Assembly (NCBI RefSeq): GCF_042429765.1 | Contig: NZ_JBHLZU010000018.1 | Span: 496,001 to 560,000 of the forward strand | DNA: 64,000 nt | Reading direction: 5' to 3' | Origin: Allokutzneria oryzae | Lineage (GTDB): Bacteria; Actinomycetota; Actinomycetes; Mycobacteriales; Pseudonocardiaceae | Shown here: positions 8,317 through 17,085 of the stretch, in pieces | Position numbering within the stretch: position 1 is the stretch's first letter | Layout of the letters: every line of letters begins with the position of its first letter | Notes under the pieces: generated by a model | Databases searched by the model: none | Told to the model about the DNA's origin: nothing | What the model saw: the letters and a program-made list of their open reading frames with translations, nothing else | Position numbers and translations under genes: made by a program

Positions 8317-10230
8317 TCAGGCGACCGCGCAGATCCCGCAGTCCAGCAGGACCTTCGCCATGCTGCGGCGGAACCCGTCCTCGGAGAAGTGCTCGCGGCA
8401 GATTCTCAGCATCTCCTGCTGCACGTCGGACCACAGCTCGTCGTCGCGGAGCATGCGGTCGCACAGCTCCACCATCTCCGCCGGTGACTCGCCGACCAGG
8501 TGGCGCGCGTAGGCCCCGAGGTGCAATCCCTCCGCACCGACCGGCGTGGTGACGAATGGCAGACCCGCCGACATCGAGTCGACAAACTTGATCTTCACTC
8601 CGGCGCCGAACCGCATCGGCACCACGTGCAGCCGCGCCGAGCTGAGCCACGGCCTCGGATCGGGCACCCTGCCCACGACCTCGTTCAGGCCACCGTGCAA
8701 CGCCAAGACGTTCGGCGAGGGGTCAGCGCCGACCACGCGCAGCGTCAGCCCGGGGTGCCGCGCACGCAGGTCGGGCAGCACCTCGTTGGCGAGTTCGAGC
8801 ACCGCGAACTCGTTGGGCGTGCGCGGGGTGTTGTCGAAGCCGCCGAAGAACACCACGCCCGACCGGCCTTCGACGCCCGGGACCTCGTCGGGCGTGACGA
8901 TCGGGTAGCAGGCGACGTGCGCGGGCGTCTCCGGAGCGACGCGCCGCGCCCACTCCGCCTCCTCCTCGCTCACGCACACCGCGACGTCGGCCCAGCGGAA
9001 CGCGCTCTGCTCCTCCTCGCGCAGGCGAGCGGCCTCGATCGCGTGGTGCCTGCGCTCGGCGGAGTCGACCGCGTGCTCGAAGTGCTGCTCGGGACGCCGG
9101 TGGAACAGGGCCTCGGAGTCGTAGACGCGGATCGCCTGCGGTTGGCTGCGCGCGATCGGGACGCCGTAGTTGGCGTAGTTGTGCGGGCGAAAGGCCACGA
9201 TCACGTCGTAGAGCCCGGCGCGGGAGCGCGACCAGGCTTCGAGGTCGGTGACACCGTGGACGATCTCGACCCCCTTGGCCTGCCAGCGCGGCGCGTACTC
9301 CTCGACGCGTTCCGCGGAGACCGCGAAGAACGTGACGCGCGCGTTGGGGTGCGCCTCGATCCACGCGTCGACCACGGCGGCCGTGCGCGGGTCGCCACGG
9401 CCGCGGTCCGCCTGGGGGACGCGGTCGTCGATGAGCAGAACGCGGTAGGGGGCGTTGCGGTCACGCAGCCAGAAGGCGCGATGGGGCCACTCGTCCAACG
9501 AGGTCACGGCGGGCCGCTTGGCCAGCTCGCCGGGCCAACGCCGCCGGAAAACCCCGTGGTTGAGCCGCATCAGCTCGTTGGCTCGCTCCGACGAGCTGCT
9601 GCCGTGGCGTGCGTGCTCCACGGTGGACTCCGGGACGACCCAGGTCTGCCAGCCGCGTTCGCGCAGCGCCATGGCGAGGTCGACGTCCTCGAAGTACGCG
9701 ATCTCGTACTCCGGTGAGAAGCCGCCCGCCTGGTGGAAAGCCTTGCGGCGCATGATGAGGCAGGCCGCCGACGCGTAGTCGACCTCGCGCGGGAATGAAC
9801 CGTCCTCCCACGCGCGGCACCAGCCGTCGCCGCCGATGAGGCTGCCGGACTCCTGGACCGAGCCGTCCGTGTTGAGCATGACCGGAGCGACCGCGCCCAC
9901 CTCGGGGCGTTCATCCATGAAGGACAGAAGCGGGTCCAGCCAGTCCTCGCGCACCTCGACGTCGGCGTTGAGGAAGCAGACCAGCTCGGTGCGCGCGTGC
10001 CGCACGCCGAGGTTGCAGCCCGCGCCGAAGCCCAGGTTCTCCGACATGCGGAGGACCTTGGCCCCGGACAGGTTCTTTTCGAGCCACTCCCCCGTGCCGT
10101 CGGGGGAAGCGCTGTCGACGACAACGACGTCGTAGGGCGCGGGCGTGTGCTCGGCGAGCTTCTTGAGGCACGTGACGACCAGGTCGCGCCCGCCGTAGGA
10201 GACGAGGACGAAGGTGAGCCTGGGGATCAT
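8317..10230 (-). CDS. Bifunctional GT2 / GT4-type glycosyltransferase
   Basis: 637 residues. The N-terminal part (about 1-230) is a GT2 domain of the rhamnosyltransferase (WbbL-like) kind: TFVLVSYGGRDLV, VVVDSASPDG, NLGFGAGCNLG, FLNADVEV. The C-terminal part (about 265-630) is a GT-B, GT4-like domain with VVFFGGFDNTPRTPNEF and VPMRFGAGVKIKFVDSM followed by PFVTTPVGAEGL, which is the nucleotide-sugar binding end. It probably adds two sugars in succession to a surface glycan (inference). It overlaps the upstream gene by 4 bases (ATGA), so the two are co-translated. Two truncated copies of its C-terminal sequence lie downstream at 6789-7222 and 7490-7556. Confidence 0.88.
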   Translation of the reverse strand: MIPRLTFVLVSYGGRDLVVTCLKKLAEHTPAPYDVVVVDSASPDGTGEWLEKNLSGAKVLRMSENLGFGAGCNLGVRHARTELVCFLNADVEVREDWLDPLLSFMDERPEVGAVAPVMLNTDGSVQESGSLIGGDGWCRAWEDGSFPREVDYASAACLIMRRKAFHQAGGFSPEYEIAYFEDVDLAMALRERGWQTWVVPESTVEHARHGSSSSERANELMRLNHGVFRRRWPGELAKRPAVTSLDEWPHRAFWLRDRNAPYRVLLIDDRVPQADRGRGDPRTAAVVDAWIEAHPNARVTFFAVSAERVEEYAPRWQAKGVEIVHGVTDLEAWSRSRAGLYDVIVAFRPHNYANYGVPIARSQPQAIRVYDSEALFHRRPEQHFEHAVDSAERRHHAIEAARLREEEQSAFRWADVAVCVSEEEAEWARRVAPETPAHVACYPIVTPDEVPGVEGRSGVVFFGGFDNTPRTPNEFAVLELANEVLPDLRARHPGLTLRVVGADPSPNVLALHGGLNEVVGRVPDPRPWLSSARLHVVPMRFGAGVKIKFVDSMSAGLPFVTTPVGAEGLHLGAYARHLVGESPAEMVELCDRMLRDDELWSDVQQEMLRICREHFSEDGFRRSMAKVLLDCGICAVA

Positions 10231-11576
10231 GAGCCCTTGATCTTCCCGTACGCATCGCGCATCGGCTGCGACCAGCGCAGCAGCTTGGTGTTCCGCAGCG
10301 CGTCCAGCTCCCGGCTGTCCAGCGACAGCCGGTCGATCTCGTTGCGCAGCTCGCGGAGCTGGCTCTGCACGACGGCGAGCTCCTCGCGGGTCCGCGCGGC
10401 GTCGGCCTTGGCCTCAGCGACCTCACGCCACGCGTCGGCCAGCGTGTCGGCGAGCTTCTGCCGCTCCACCAGCATCCGGTCCCGCAGCCGCCACTGCGCG
10501 TGCCGCAGCGCGTTGTTCTCCTCGGCGAGGTCGGCGATGCGGCGGACGAGGTCCCCGCCGCGCGCGGTGAACGCCTGCTCGACGGCGGCGGCGACGTGGT
10601 CGAAGTGCGTGGCGACCGCGCGCTTGGCGTGCACGGAGGGCGCGGTGAAGCGCAGCGCGGCGCTGATCGCGTCGGTGAGCCGCTCGGGGCGGTCGACGAT
10701 CTGCTTGGGGGAACCGAACTCCAGCGCAGGCCAGCGCTCTTCGCCTGTCGGGTCGAACAACACCCACGGCGTGCCGATCGCGGCGGAGGCTGCGGCAACG
10801 TGCTCGTCGGTGGCGATGACCACGCTGGCGGCCTTGAGCACGGCGAGCCGGTCCTCCAGCACGACCCCGTCCGGCAGCGCGACGACGTGGTCGGCCGCGA
10901 GGAAGTCGCGCACGGCGTCGAGCGGCAGGTCCGCGCTCTGGGTGAGGACGATGCTGCCTTCGGCGGGCAGCACGCCGAGCTGGCGCAGGTGCTGGGTGCG
11001 GGTCCGCAGCGCGTCCGCGTCGACGAGATCTCCCAGCAGCAGCGCGGGATTCGGCACAACGGGGATGTCGCCGGAGAGCCCGGCGGCGACGAGCCGGTCA
11101 CGGGAGCGCCCGTCGCGCACGGCGAGGTACGGCTGCCTGGCGAGCGCGTTCAGCAGCTCGACCGGCGGCCGGTCCGCGATCCGCACGCAGCTGCTGACCA
11201 GCGGGTGGGACCGCTCGGCCTCCGGGTCCAGGCCCTCGGTGAAGTAGGAGTGCGCGGCCCCGTCCGGGTAGGGCCAGTCCGAGGGCGGCGCGCCGAGCGG
11301 GAAGGTCGGCGCGAGCACGGAGGCGTCGGCGGCCGCGGCGATCTGCTCGATGCGCTCGGAGCTGTGGTCGCCGAGCGGGGCCGCGACGTAGCCGCCGTCC
11401 TCGGGGCTGGGCCGGGTCCAGCCCAGCGGCGCGTACCAGCTGGACCGCCAGCCGGGCAGCCGGTGCAGCAGCTCGCGTTCGGTGAGCCGGGCGAAGAGTT
11501 GGTCGCCGAATCCGGGCAGGTCCGAGCTGGTCCAGATGGCGAAGGCCCCGATGGTTCTCGACGTGGGTTCCCGCAC
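10227..11576 (-). CDS. Polysaccharide pyruvyl-transferase-like protein with C-terminal coiled coil
   Basis: 449 residues. The order YLAVRDGRSRDRLVAAGL, then VPNPALLL, and further on a tail ending in a Glu/Arg/Leu-rich coiled coil (about 335-430), matches the layout of pyruvyl-transferase-family proteins, where R+S+ and DPALLL segments flank the active site. The N-terminal region includes an IGAFAIWTSSDLPGFGDQLF stretch like the donor-side loop. The coiled coil may dock it to its partner glycosyltransferase, whose gene overlaps by 4 bases. The substrate is not predictable. The family call is from motif order only; a distant GT-B enzyme is an alternative. Confidence 0.62.
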   Translation of the reverse strand: MREPTSRTIGAFAIWTSSDLPGFGDQLFARLTERELLHRLPGWRSSWYAPLGWTRPSPEDGGYVAAPLGDHSSERIEQIAAAADASVLAPTFPLGAPPSDWPYPDGAAHSYFTEGLDPEAERSHPLVSSCVRIADRPPVELLNALARQPYLAVRDGRSRDRLVAAGLSGDIPVVPNPALLLGDLVDADALRTRTQHLRQLGVLPAEGSIVLTQSADLPLDAVRDFLAADHVVALPDGVVLEDRLAVLKAASVVIATDEHVAAASAAIGTPWVLFDPTGEERWPALEFGSPKQIVDRPERLTDAISAALRFTAPSVHAKRAVATHFDHVAAAVEQAFTARGGDLVRRIADLAEENNALRHAQWRLRDRMLVERQKLADTLADAWREVAEAKADAARTREELAVVQSQLRELRNEIDRLSLDSRELDALRNTKLLRWSQPMRDAYGKIKGS

Positions 11577-11620
11577 CGCGCGAGCCTAGCGCCGCTGCGC
11601 GCCCGGAGCGTCGACAAGGT

Positions 11621-11788
11621 GTGAATACGGTGGGCGGACCGAACGGGCCGCCCCTGGCGTTCGCGGATGTGAACACCCGCCTGATCATCGCCGCTGTCGC
11701 GGGCGCGCTCATCGCACTGGGCACCGCGAGCCCGGACGTGACCGGGCACCGGGGGTGTGTGCTGGGCTCCTCTGCCCCGACCGGCTGA
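11621..11788 (+). CDS. Possible short secreted or membrane peptide
   Basis: A 55-codon frame from GTG 11621, or 39 codons from GTG 11669 (VNTRLIIAAVAGALIALGTA). The shorter version looks like a signal peptide or single helix. Codon third positions are mostly G or C. It is divergent from the pyruvyl-transferase-like gene, with no clear ribosome site. This may be a real micropeptide or chance. Confidence 0.3.
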   Translation: MNTVGGPNGPPLAFADVNTRLIIAAVAGALIALGTASPDVTGHRGCVLGSSAPTG

Positions 11789-11827
11789 CCCCAAGATCAG
11801 CAAGCCGGATGGGGATGAATGGAGAAC

Positions 11828-12088
11828 TTATCAACAGGCTGTCGCCGAACGGCCACTCAGCGGCGACGAGCGGCACCCCGAGCCGGGTACCGCCGACGCG
11901 TCTCGGCGAACCATTCTCACTCTCCGACATAACAGCAGGTCAGAGCCGAATCGGCCGCGCCGGTCACCGCCGCCGCCCCCACGCGAACGCCGGGGTCCCC
12001 CTCGAACCGGGGACCCCCTAACACTCATTTTCTCACGTCGCGCCCACAGGCAGCGGAAGTTATCCACAGGTATCCGGAGTTGTCCACA
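11828..12088. promoter_or_regulatory. Intergenic DnaA-box group
   Basis: TTATCCACA at 12060-12068 and TTGTCCACA at 12080-12088 both fit actinobacterial DnaA-box consensus, 20 bases apart and in the same direction; TTATCAACA at 11828-11836 has one mismatch. The rest of this 300-base gap holds a GC hairpin (11992-12017) and no convincing gene. There are too few boxes for oriC. A DnaA-regulated or DnaA-titrating site is possible (inference). Confidence 0.5.
11992..12017. terminator. GC hairpin downstream of the transketolase-like gene
   Basis: GGGGTCCCC and GGGGACCCC pair perfectly around an 8-base loop. It lies about 90 bases beyond the stop of the minus-strand gene at 12105. There is no T run on that side. 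Confidence 0.45.
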
Positions 12089-12104
12089 ACTCGCGGACGG
12101 CCCT

Positions 12105-14450
12105 TCAGTCGACGAGATCGTGGGCCGCCGCGCGGATCGCGTCGGCGTCGATGCCGTGCAGCCGGTGGGCGTCCCCGAGTGAGGAGGACTGACCGAAGTC
12201 GGTGACGCCGAGCGTGGTCGTCGGGACCCCGCGCACCGTGCCGAGGAACGCGAGCGTGTGCGGGTGCCCGTCGATCACCGTCACCAGCGGCGCATCGTCG
12301 CCGAACAGCGCGTCCAGGATCGACTCGTCGACCAGCGACGCCGGACCGCCGGTCGGCAGCCCCGACCTCGCCCGCGTGGCGCGGAACAGCAGGTCGGCGC
12401 TCGTCACCACGACGACCGCCGCCGAGACGCCCTCGTTGTCGAGGTCGCGGGCCGCCGCGAGCGCCTCCGGCACCATCGCGCCCACCGCCGCGATCACCAC
12501 GTCCGCCTTCGGCGGCGACACCAGGCGGTATCCGCCCGCGACCGCCTGCCTGCGGCGCTGCTCGCGCTCCTCCTGCGACGCGGGCACGGCGGCCAGCGAC
12601 TGGTCGACCGGGCGAGTGGAGAGCCGGAAGTACGCCGAGCAGCCGCCCGGCCTGCCGACGAAGCTCATCGCGTGCAGCAGCGTCCACTCCAGGTCGGCGG
12701 CGAACGCGGGCTCGTAGGCGATCACGCCGGGGTGCTCCAGGCCGACCGACGGCGTGGTGATGCTCTGGTGCGCGCCGCCCTCGGGGGACAGGGTCACACC
12801 GGAGGGGGTGCCGAGCAGGATCGACTGGCCGCCCGCGTAGATGCCGAAGGTCCACGGCTCCAGCGCGCGGTTGACGAACGGGTCGTAGATCGTGCCGATG
12901 GGGATCAGTGACTCGCCCCAGCGGCTCCACGTCGCACCGAACTCGCCGAGCGCGCCGACCAGGTTCACCTCGGCGATGCCCAGCTCCACGTGCTGGCCGA
13001 CGGCGGCCTCGTCCCAGTGGATGCGGGTCTCCGGGTCGTCGGAGAACCAGTTCTTCGGCGGCTGCTCACCGTCCACCGTGAACACGCCGACCTTGTTCAG
13101 CCACGCGGCGAGGTTGGTCGAGGACGCCACGTCGGGCGAGATCGTCACGACCCGCCCGGCCACCTCGGGGGCCTTGCGGCGGAGGTCCATCAGCACGCGG
13201 CCGAACGCGGCCTGACTGGACGAGGTGCCCTTGTGCGCCGGGGAGACCTCGGTGGGCACCGCGAGCGGGGTGACCGCGCGGATCTCCGGCCGCTTCAGCC
13301 GGGACGCGGCGGCGGCCAGCAGCGCGCTCTCGGCGCTGCCGACGTCGAACTGCCGCCACGGGTCGTCGACGGACGTGCCGAGGTCACGGGCGAGCGAGGC
13401 GTACTGGTCCGGCTTGAGCAGCGCGGAGTGGTTGGCCGGATGGCCCTCCACGGGCAGGCCGCGGCCCTTCACGGTGTAGGCGAAGACCACCGTCGGCCGG
13501 GTCGGGTCGGCGGCGGCGAAGGTGTTCATCAGGCCGCCGAGGTCGTGGCCGCCGAGGTCGCGCAGCGCCGCCGCGAGCCCCGCGTCGTCCACGCCCGACA
13601 GCAGCCGGGTGAACGCGGGGTCGGGCCGCTCCCCCGCGAGGCGGGTCCGCAGCTCGTCGCCGCTGGCGCGCAGCATCCGCTGGTACTCGGCGTTGGGCAT
13701 GCCGTCGATCCGGGCGCGCAGCAGCTCACCGCCGTCCGCGGCGAACAGCGAGGTAAGCAGCGGACCGTACTTGCAGGTCAGCACCTCCCAGCCGGCCGCT
13801 GTGAACATTCCGGACATTCGGTCGTAGGCGATGCCGGGGATGACGCGGTCCAGCGACTGGCGGTTGAGGTCGACCACCCAGAGCAGCTCGCCGAGCTGGG
13901 CGACCTGCGGGTCGTGCACGGCCTCCCAGACCGCGCCCTCGTCCAGCTCCGCGTCACCGACCAGGGCGATCATCCGGCCGCGCGGGCTGGTGGAGCGGCC
14001 GCCGCCGAAGTGCGCGTCGCAGTACCTGCGGGCCAGCGCCGCCCAGATCGTGGCGGTCGCGCCGATGCCGACGGAGCCGGTGGAGAAGTCGACGGTGTCG
14101 GGGTCCTTGGTGCGCGACGGGTAGGACTGGAGCCCGCCGAGCTCGCGCAGGCGCGGCAGGTAGGAGGCGTCGAGGTCGCCGAGCAGGTAGTTGATCGCGT
14201 GCAGCACCGGCGAGGCGTGCGGTTTGACGCTGACCCGGTCCTCGCTGGTCAGCGCGCCGAACCAGAGCGCGGTCATCATCGAGACCATCGAGGCCGACGA
14301 CGCCTGGTGACCGCCGACCTTGAGGCCGGACGCGTCCCCGCGCACGTGGTTGGCGTGGTGCACGATCGAGGTGGCAAGCCACAACACCCGCTGCTCAACT
14401 GAGCGCAGGACTTCGAGGTCAAGGCCGGTTTCCGTGGCGACGCTGCTCAC
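12105..14450 (-). CDS. Transketolase-like / homodimeric pyruvate dehydrogenase E1-like enzyme
   Basis: 781 residues from GTG 14450 (an in-frame GTG at 14483 would add 11); neither start has a strong ribosome site. It is a thiamine-diphosphate enzyme. HHANHVRG and KVGGHQASSASMVSMM resemble the N-terminal region of AceE, GDAELDEGAVWEA is the TPP/metal motif (G-D-x-E with a downstream N in DLNRQSLD), and the second half has the pyrimidine-binding and C-terminal transketolase domains. It is shorter than AceE (about 890-900 residues) and is often annotated as a transketolase-C-terminal protein or pyruvate dehydrogenase. No E2 or E3 gene is nearby, so the physiological substrate is uncertain. Confidence 0.8.
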   Translation of the reverse strand: MSSVATETGLDLEVLRSVEQRVLWLATSIVHHANHVRGDASGLKVGGHQASSASMVSMMTALWFGALTSEDRVSVKPHASPVLHAINYLLGDLDASYLPRLRELGGLQSYPSRTKDPDTVDFSTGSVGIGATATIWAALARRYCDAHFGGGRSTSPRGRMIALVGDAELDEGAVWEAVHDPQVAQLGELLWVVDLNRQSLDRVIPGIAYDRMSGMFTAAGWEVLTCKYGPLLTSLFAADGGELLRARIDGMPNAEYQRMLRASGDELRTRLAGERPDPAFTRLLSGVDDAGLAAALRDLGGHDLGGLMNTFAAADPTRPTVVFAYTVKGRGLPVEGHPANHSALLKPDQYASLARDLGTSVDDPWRQFDVGSAESALLAAAASRLKRPEIRAVTPLAVPTEVSPAHKGTSSSQAAFGRVLMDLRRKAPEVAGRVVTISPDVASSTNLAAWLNKVGVFTVDGEQPPKNWFSDDPETRIHWDEAAVGQHVELGIAEVNLVGALGEFGATWSRWGESLIPIGTIYDPFVNRALEPWTFGIYAGGQSILLGTPSGVTLSPEGGAHQSITTPSVGLEHPGVIAYEPAFAADLEWTLLHAMSFVGRPGGCSAYFRLSTRPVDQSLAAVPASQEEREQRRRQAVAGGYRLVSPPKADVVIAAVGAMVPEALAAARDLDNEGVSAAVVVVTSADLLFRATRARSGLPTGGPASLVDESILDALFGDDAPLVTVIDGHPHTLAFLGTVRGVPTTTLGVTDFGQSSSLGDAHRLHGIDADAIRAAAHDLVD

Positions 14451-14572
14451 AGGTCGGGACGGTAGCCGACCGCGGAGGCGCACGGGCAGCGACGAAACTC
14501 ACCCGCGCGAGATGAGGGAATCCTCATCCCGCGCTCACGGAGGCTTCGAAGTCGGAGCCCAGGGTGGTTGTC

Positions 14573-14908
14573 ATGACTCCAGTAAGCCGTCTCGGCATCG
14601 TGTCCCTGGTCGCCGCCGGAGTGATCGGCGTCACCACGGGGGTGTACGCCTTCGCCGGTCCGACCGCGGCACCTCCCCAGGTAACCGGAGAAGCGCGGAT
14701 GAGCCCGGCGCCGAGCCTCGCCAACCACGTCCAGCTGCCGCCACCGCCCGGCGCGCCGATCGCGCCGGTGCTCTGCGACGACGATGATGACCTCGATGAC
14801 CTGCGCGACGACCTCGACGATCTTGATGACCGTGACGATCTCGACGACGTCAACGACCCGGACGACGACCCCGATGACGACCTGTACGACGACGACTGCC
14901 GCCGATGA
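14573..14908 (+). CDS. Small secreted or membrane-anchored Asp-rich protein
   Basis: 111 residues from ATG 14573, which follows AGGGTGG. A hydrophobic signal or anchor (about 6-30) is followed by a Pro/Ala linker, then an extremely acidic tail: 27 of residues 69-108 are Asp, arranged mostly as DD-L/R spacings. A Cys on each side (68 and 109) could close a loop. Streptomyces genomes contain similar proteins called small secreted hydrophilic protein, without a known role. Its stop overlaps the histidine kinase start (ATGA), so the two are translationally coupled. That suggests it works with the sensor, perhaps binding metal ions or cationic peptides outside the membrane (inference). Confidence 0.8.
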   Translation: MTPVSRLGIVSLVAAGVIGVTTGVYAFAGPTAAPPQVTGEARMSPAPSLANHVQLPPPPGAPIAPVLCDDDDDLDDLRDDLDDLDDRDDLDDVNDPDDDPDDDLYDDDCRR

Positions 14909-16338
14909 GTGACCCCGGACCCGCGCGCCTGCGCGTCCCGGCCCGGGTCCGGATCATGGGCTGGCTGCTGGGCCTGATGGTCCTGGTGCTGGCCGTGGTC
15001 GTGCTGGTGGTCTGGCGGCTGTCGCTGACCGACGTGGACAACCGGGTCAACCGCGGGCTGGAGCAGGAGGTCCGCGAGTTCGCCGACTTCGTCGCCGCGG
15101 GTCGCGACCCGCGCACCGGTGAGGTGATCACCGATCCGACCCGGTTGCTCGCCGCCCACCTGTCCACCCAGTACCCGGAGAACAACGAGGTGCACGCCGG
15201 AGTGGTGGTGCAGCCCGACCGGCTCACGATCCGTGTCGAGGGCAACCCCGCCTACGACATGCGCTCCGACGAGGCACTGTTCCGCAAGATCATCGACGCG
15301 CCCGGCAGCTACGGCGACACCGAGACCGCCGGCGGCACGATCCGATGGGCGAAGACCCAGCTCGCGGGCGAGCAGATCGCTCCGTCCTACTTCATCACCG
15401 CGTACTCCACCGGCGGGATGCGTGCCGCCGCGATGTCGACGGTGCGCCTGCTGTTGCTGGTCAGCGGCTTCGGCGTGGTGCTGGCGGCCGGAGTCGCCTG
15501 GGTGGTCGCGGGCCGCATCCTCGCACCCGTGCGGACCGTCCGGCAGGCCGCGGCGGAGATCACCGAGCACGACCTGTCCCGACGCATCCCGGTGCACGGC
15601 AAGGACGACATCGCCGCGCTCGCCGAGCAGTTCAACGCGATGCTGGACCGCCTGGAGCAGGCGTTCGGCACGCAGCGCCGCTTCCTCGACGACGCGGGCC
15701 ACGAGCTGCGCACGCCGATCACCATCGTCCAGGGCCACCTGGAGCTGATGGGCGACGATCCGGCCGAGCGCGCCGAGGTCGTGCGGCTGTGCACCGACGA
15801 GCTGGACCGGATGAACCGCATCGTCGGGGACCTGTTGGTGCTGGCCAAGGCGGAGCGGCCGGACTTCGTCAACCCGCACGAGGTGTCGCTGCACGAGCTG
15901 ACCAGCGACATCGACGCCAAGGTCCGTGCGCTCGGCGACCGCCGCTGGGTGCTGGAGGCCATGGGCGAGGGCACGGTGCGGCTGGACGAGCAGCGGGTCA
16001 CCCAGGCCGTCGTGCAGCTGGCGCAGAACGCCGTGCAGCACACCGAGCCGGGTGCGGAGATCCGCGTCGGCTCCGCGCTGCTGGACGGGCGGATGTCGTT
16101 CTGGGTCACCGACTCCGGGCCGGGCATCCGGCAGGACGAGCACGGGAAGATCTTCCAGCGCTTCGGCAGGGCCTCGACCGGGCGGCGCGACCGCGGTGGC
16201 GCCGGGTTGGGGCTGGCGATCGTGCTGGCCATCGCCGAGGCGCACAACGGGGCGGCGAAGGTGCTCTCCGAACCGGGCAGTGGCGCGACCTTCGGCATCG
16301 ACCTCCCCGCAACGCCCGCGACCGAGGAGCAGCAGTGA
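14905..16338 (+). CDS. Sensor histidine kinase
   Basis: 477 residues. Two membrane helices (about 14-38 and 172-200) bracket an extracytoplasmic sensor domain of about 130 residues. HAMP follows, then the HisKA box with the phospho-accepting His in DDAGHELRTPI (about residue 267), and an HATPase domain with N (QLAQNAVQHT), G1 (VTDSGPGI) and G2 (GAGLGLAI) boxes. It is a typical OmpR-partner kinase. It is coupled to the Asp-rich gene before it (4-base overlap) and to the response regulator after it (GTGA overlap), so the three genes form one operon. The stimulus is unknown; an acidic co-encoded ligand-binder hints at cations or cationic peptides. Confidence 0.93.
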   Translation: MSDPGPARLRVPARVRIMGWLLGLMVLVLAVVVLVVWRLSLTDVDNRVNRGLEQEVREFADFVAAGRDPRTGEVITDPTRLLAAHLSTQYPENNEVHAGVVVQPDRLTIRVEGNPAYDMRSDEALFRKIIDAPGSYGDTETAGGTIRWAKTQLAGEQIAPSYFITAYSTGGMRAAAMSTVRLLLLVSGFGVVLAAGVAWVVAGRILAPVRTVRQAAAEITEHDLSRRIPVHGKDDIAALAEQFNAMLDRLEQAFGTQRRFLDDAGHELRTPITIVQGHLELMGDDPAERAEVVRLCTDELDRMNRIVGDLLVLAKAERPDFVNPHEVSLHELTSDIDAKVRALGDRRWVLEAMGEGTVRLDEQRVTQAVVQLAQNAVQHTEPGAEIRVGSALLDGRMSFWVTDSGPGIRQDEHGKIFQRFGRASTGRRDRGGAGLGLAIVLAIAEAHNGAAKVLSEPGSGATFGIDLPATPATEEQQ

Positions 16339-16997
16339 GCCGGATCCTGATCGTCGAGGACGAGCAGCGCATCGCGTCGTTCGTGGAGAAGGGCCTGCGC
16401 GCCAACGGCTTCACCACGACGGTGGTCGGCGACGGCGAGTCCGCGCTCGACTACGCGGTGACCGGTGGTTTCGACCTGGTGGTGCTGGACCTCGGGCTGC
16501 CCGACCGGGACGGGTTCTCCGTGTTGCGGTCGCTGCGCGAGGCGAAGGTGACCGCGCCGGTGATCATCCTGACCGCGCGGGACTCGGTGCACGACACGGT
16601 CGCCGGGCTGGAGGGCGGCGCGGACGACTACATGACCAAACCGTTCCGCTTCGAGGAGCTGCTGGCGCGGGTCCGGCTGCGGCTGCGCGGCCCGGAGCGG
16701 GCGCCGGAGGTGACGGTGCTGCGGTACGAGGACCTGTCGCTGGACCTGCGGACCCGTCGCGCCCAGCTGCCCGGCCAGGTGGTCGACCTGACCGCGCGCG
16801 AGTTCGCGTTGCTGGAGCTGTTCCTGCGGCACCAGGGCCAGGTGCTGTCGCGGGAGCAGATCCTGTCGCACGTGTGGGGCTACGACTTCGATCCCGGCTC
16901 GAACGTGGTGGACGTCTACGTGCGGGCGCTGCGGAAGAAGGTCGGGGCCGAACGGATCGACACCGTGCGCGGGATGGGCTACCGCATGGGTCGCTAA
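16335..16997 (+). CDS. OmpR-family response regulator
   Basis: 220 residues from GTG 16335, overlapping the kinase stop. The receiver domain (1-120) has the acidic pair VEDE, phospho-acceptor Asp52 in VVLDLGLPD, Thr in LTARDS and Lys in YMTKPF. A winged-helix DNA-binding domain (about 130-220) contains DLTAREFALLELF and REQILSHVWGYDFD. It is the partner of the adjacent kinase. Targets are unknown. The alpha-amylase gene starts 88 bases downstream on the same strand with its own candidate operator, so read-through is possible but not shown. Confidence 0.94.
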   Translation: MSRILIVEDEQRIASFVEKGLRANGFTTTVVGDGESALDYAVTGGFDLVVLDLGLPDRDGFSVLRSLREAKVTAPVIILTARDSVHDTVAGLEGGADDYMTKPFRFEELLARVRLRLRGPERAPEVTVLRYEDLSLDLRTRRAQLPGQVVDLTAREFALLELFLRHQGQVLSREQILSHVWGYDFDPGSNVVDVYVRALRKKVGAERIDTVRGMGYRMGR

Positions 16998-17010
16998 TCG
17001 CTGAAAATAT

Positions 17011-17045
17011 TTGCAGGCACTGTGCAGGAATGGTCTTGCCCTGCA
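17011..17045. promoter_or_regulatory. TGCAGG repeat cluster before the amylase gene
   Basis: TTGCAGG at 17011, TGCAGG at 17023 and the inverted CCTGCA at 17040 crowd the 88-base gap before the alpha-amylase gene. Streptomyces amylase and chitinase promoters are controlled by LacI-type repressors binding TTGCAAG-like or CTTGCAG-like repeats, so this is a plausible carbon-control site (inference). Confidence 0.4.
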
Positions 17046-17085
17046 TCATCGACCGCATCGTCCCTCCCAGTGCTGCGAGGCTCCG

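Noticed and set aside
11828..12088. DnaA-box group as a possible oriC
   Set aside because: Only two perfect boxes, no AT-rich unwinding element, no dnaA or dnaN; synteny places the origin beyond base 64000.
15345..16334. Upstream extension of the response-regulator frame
   Set aside because: This part is an alternate frame of the histidine kinase gene; the regulator starts at GTG 16335.
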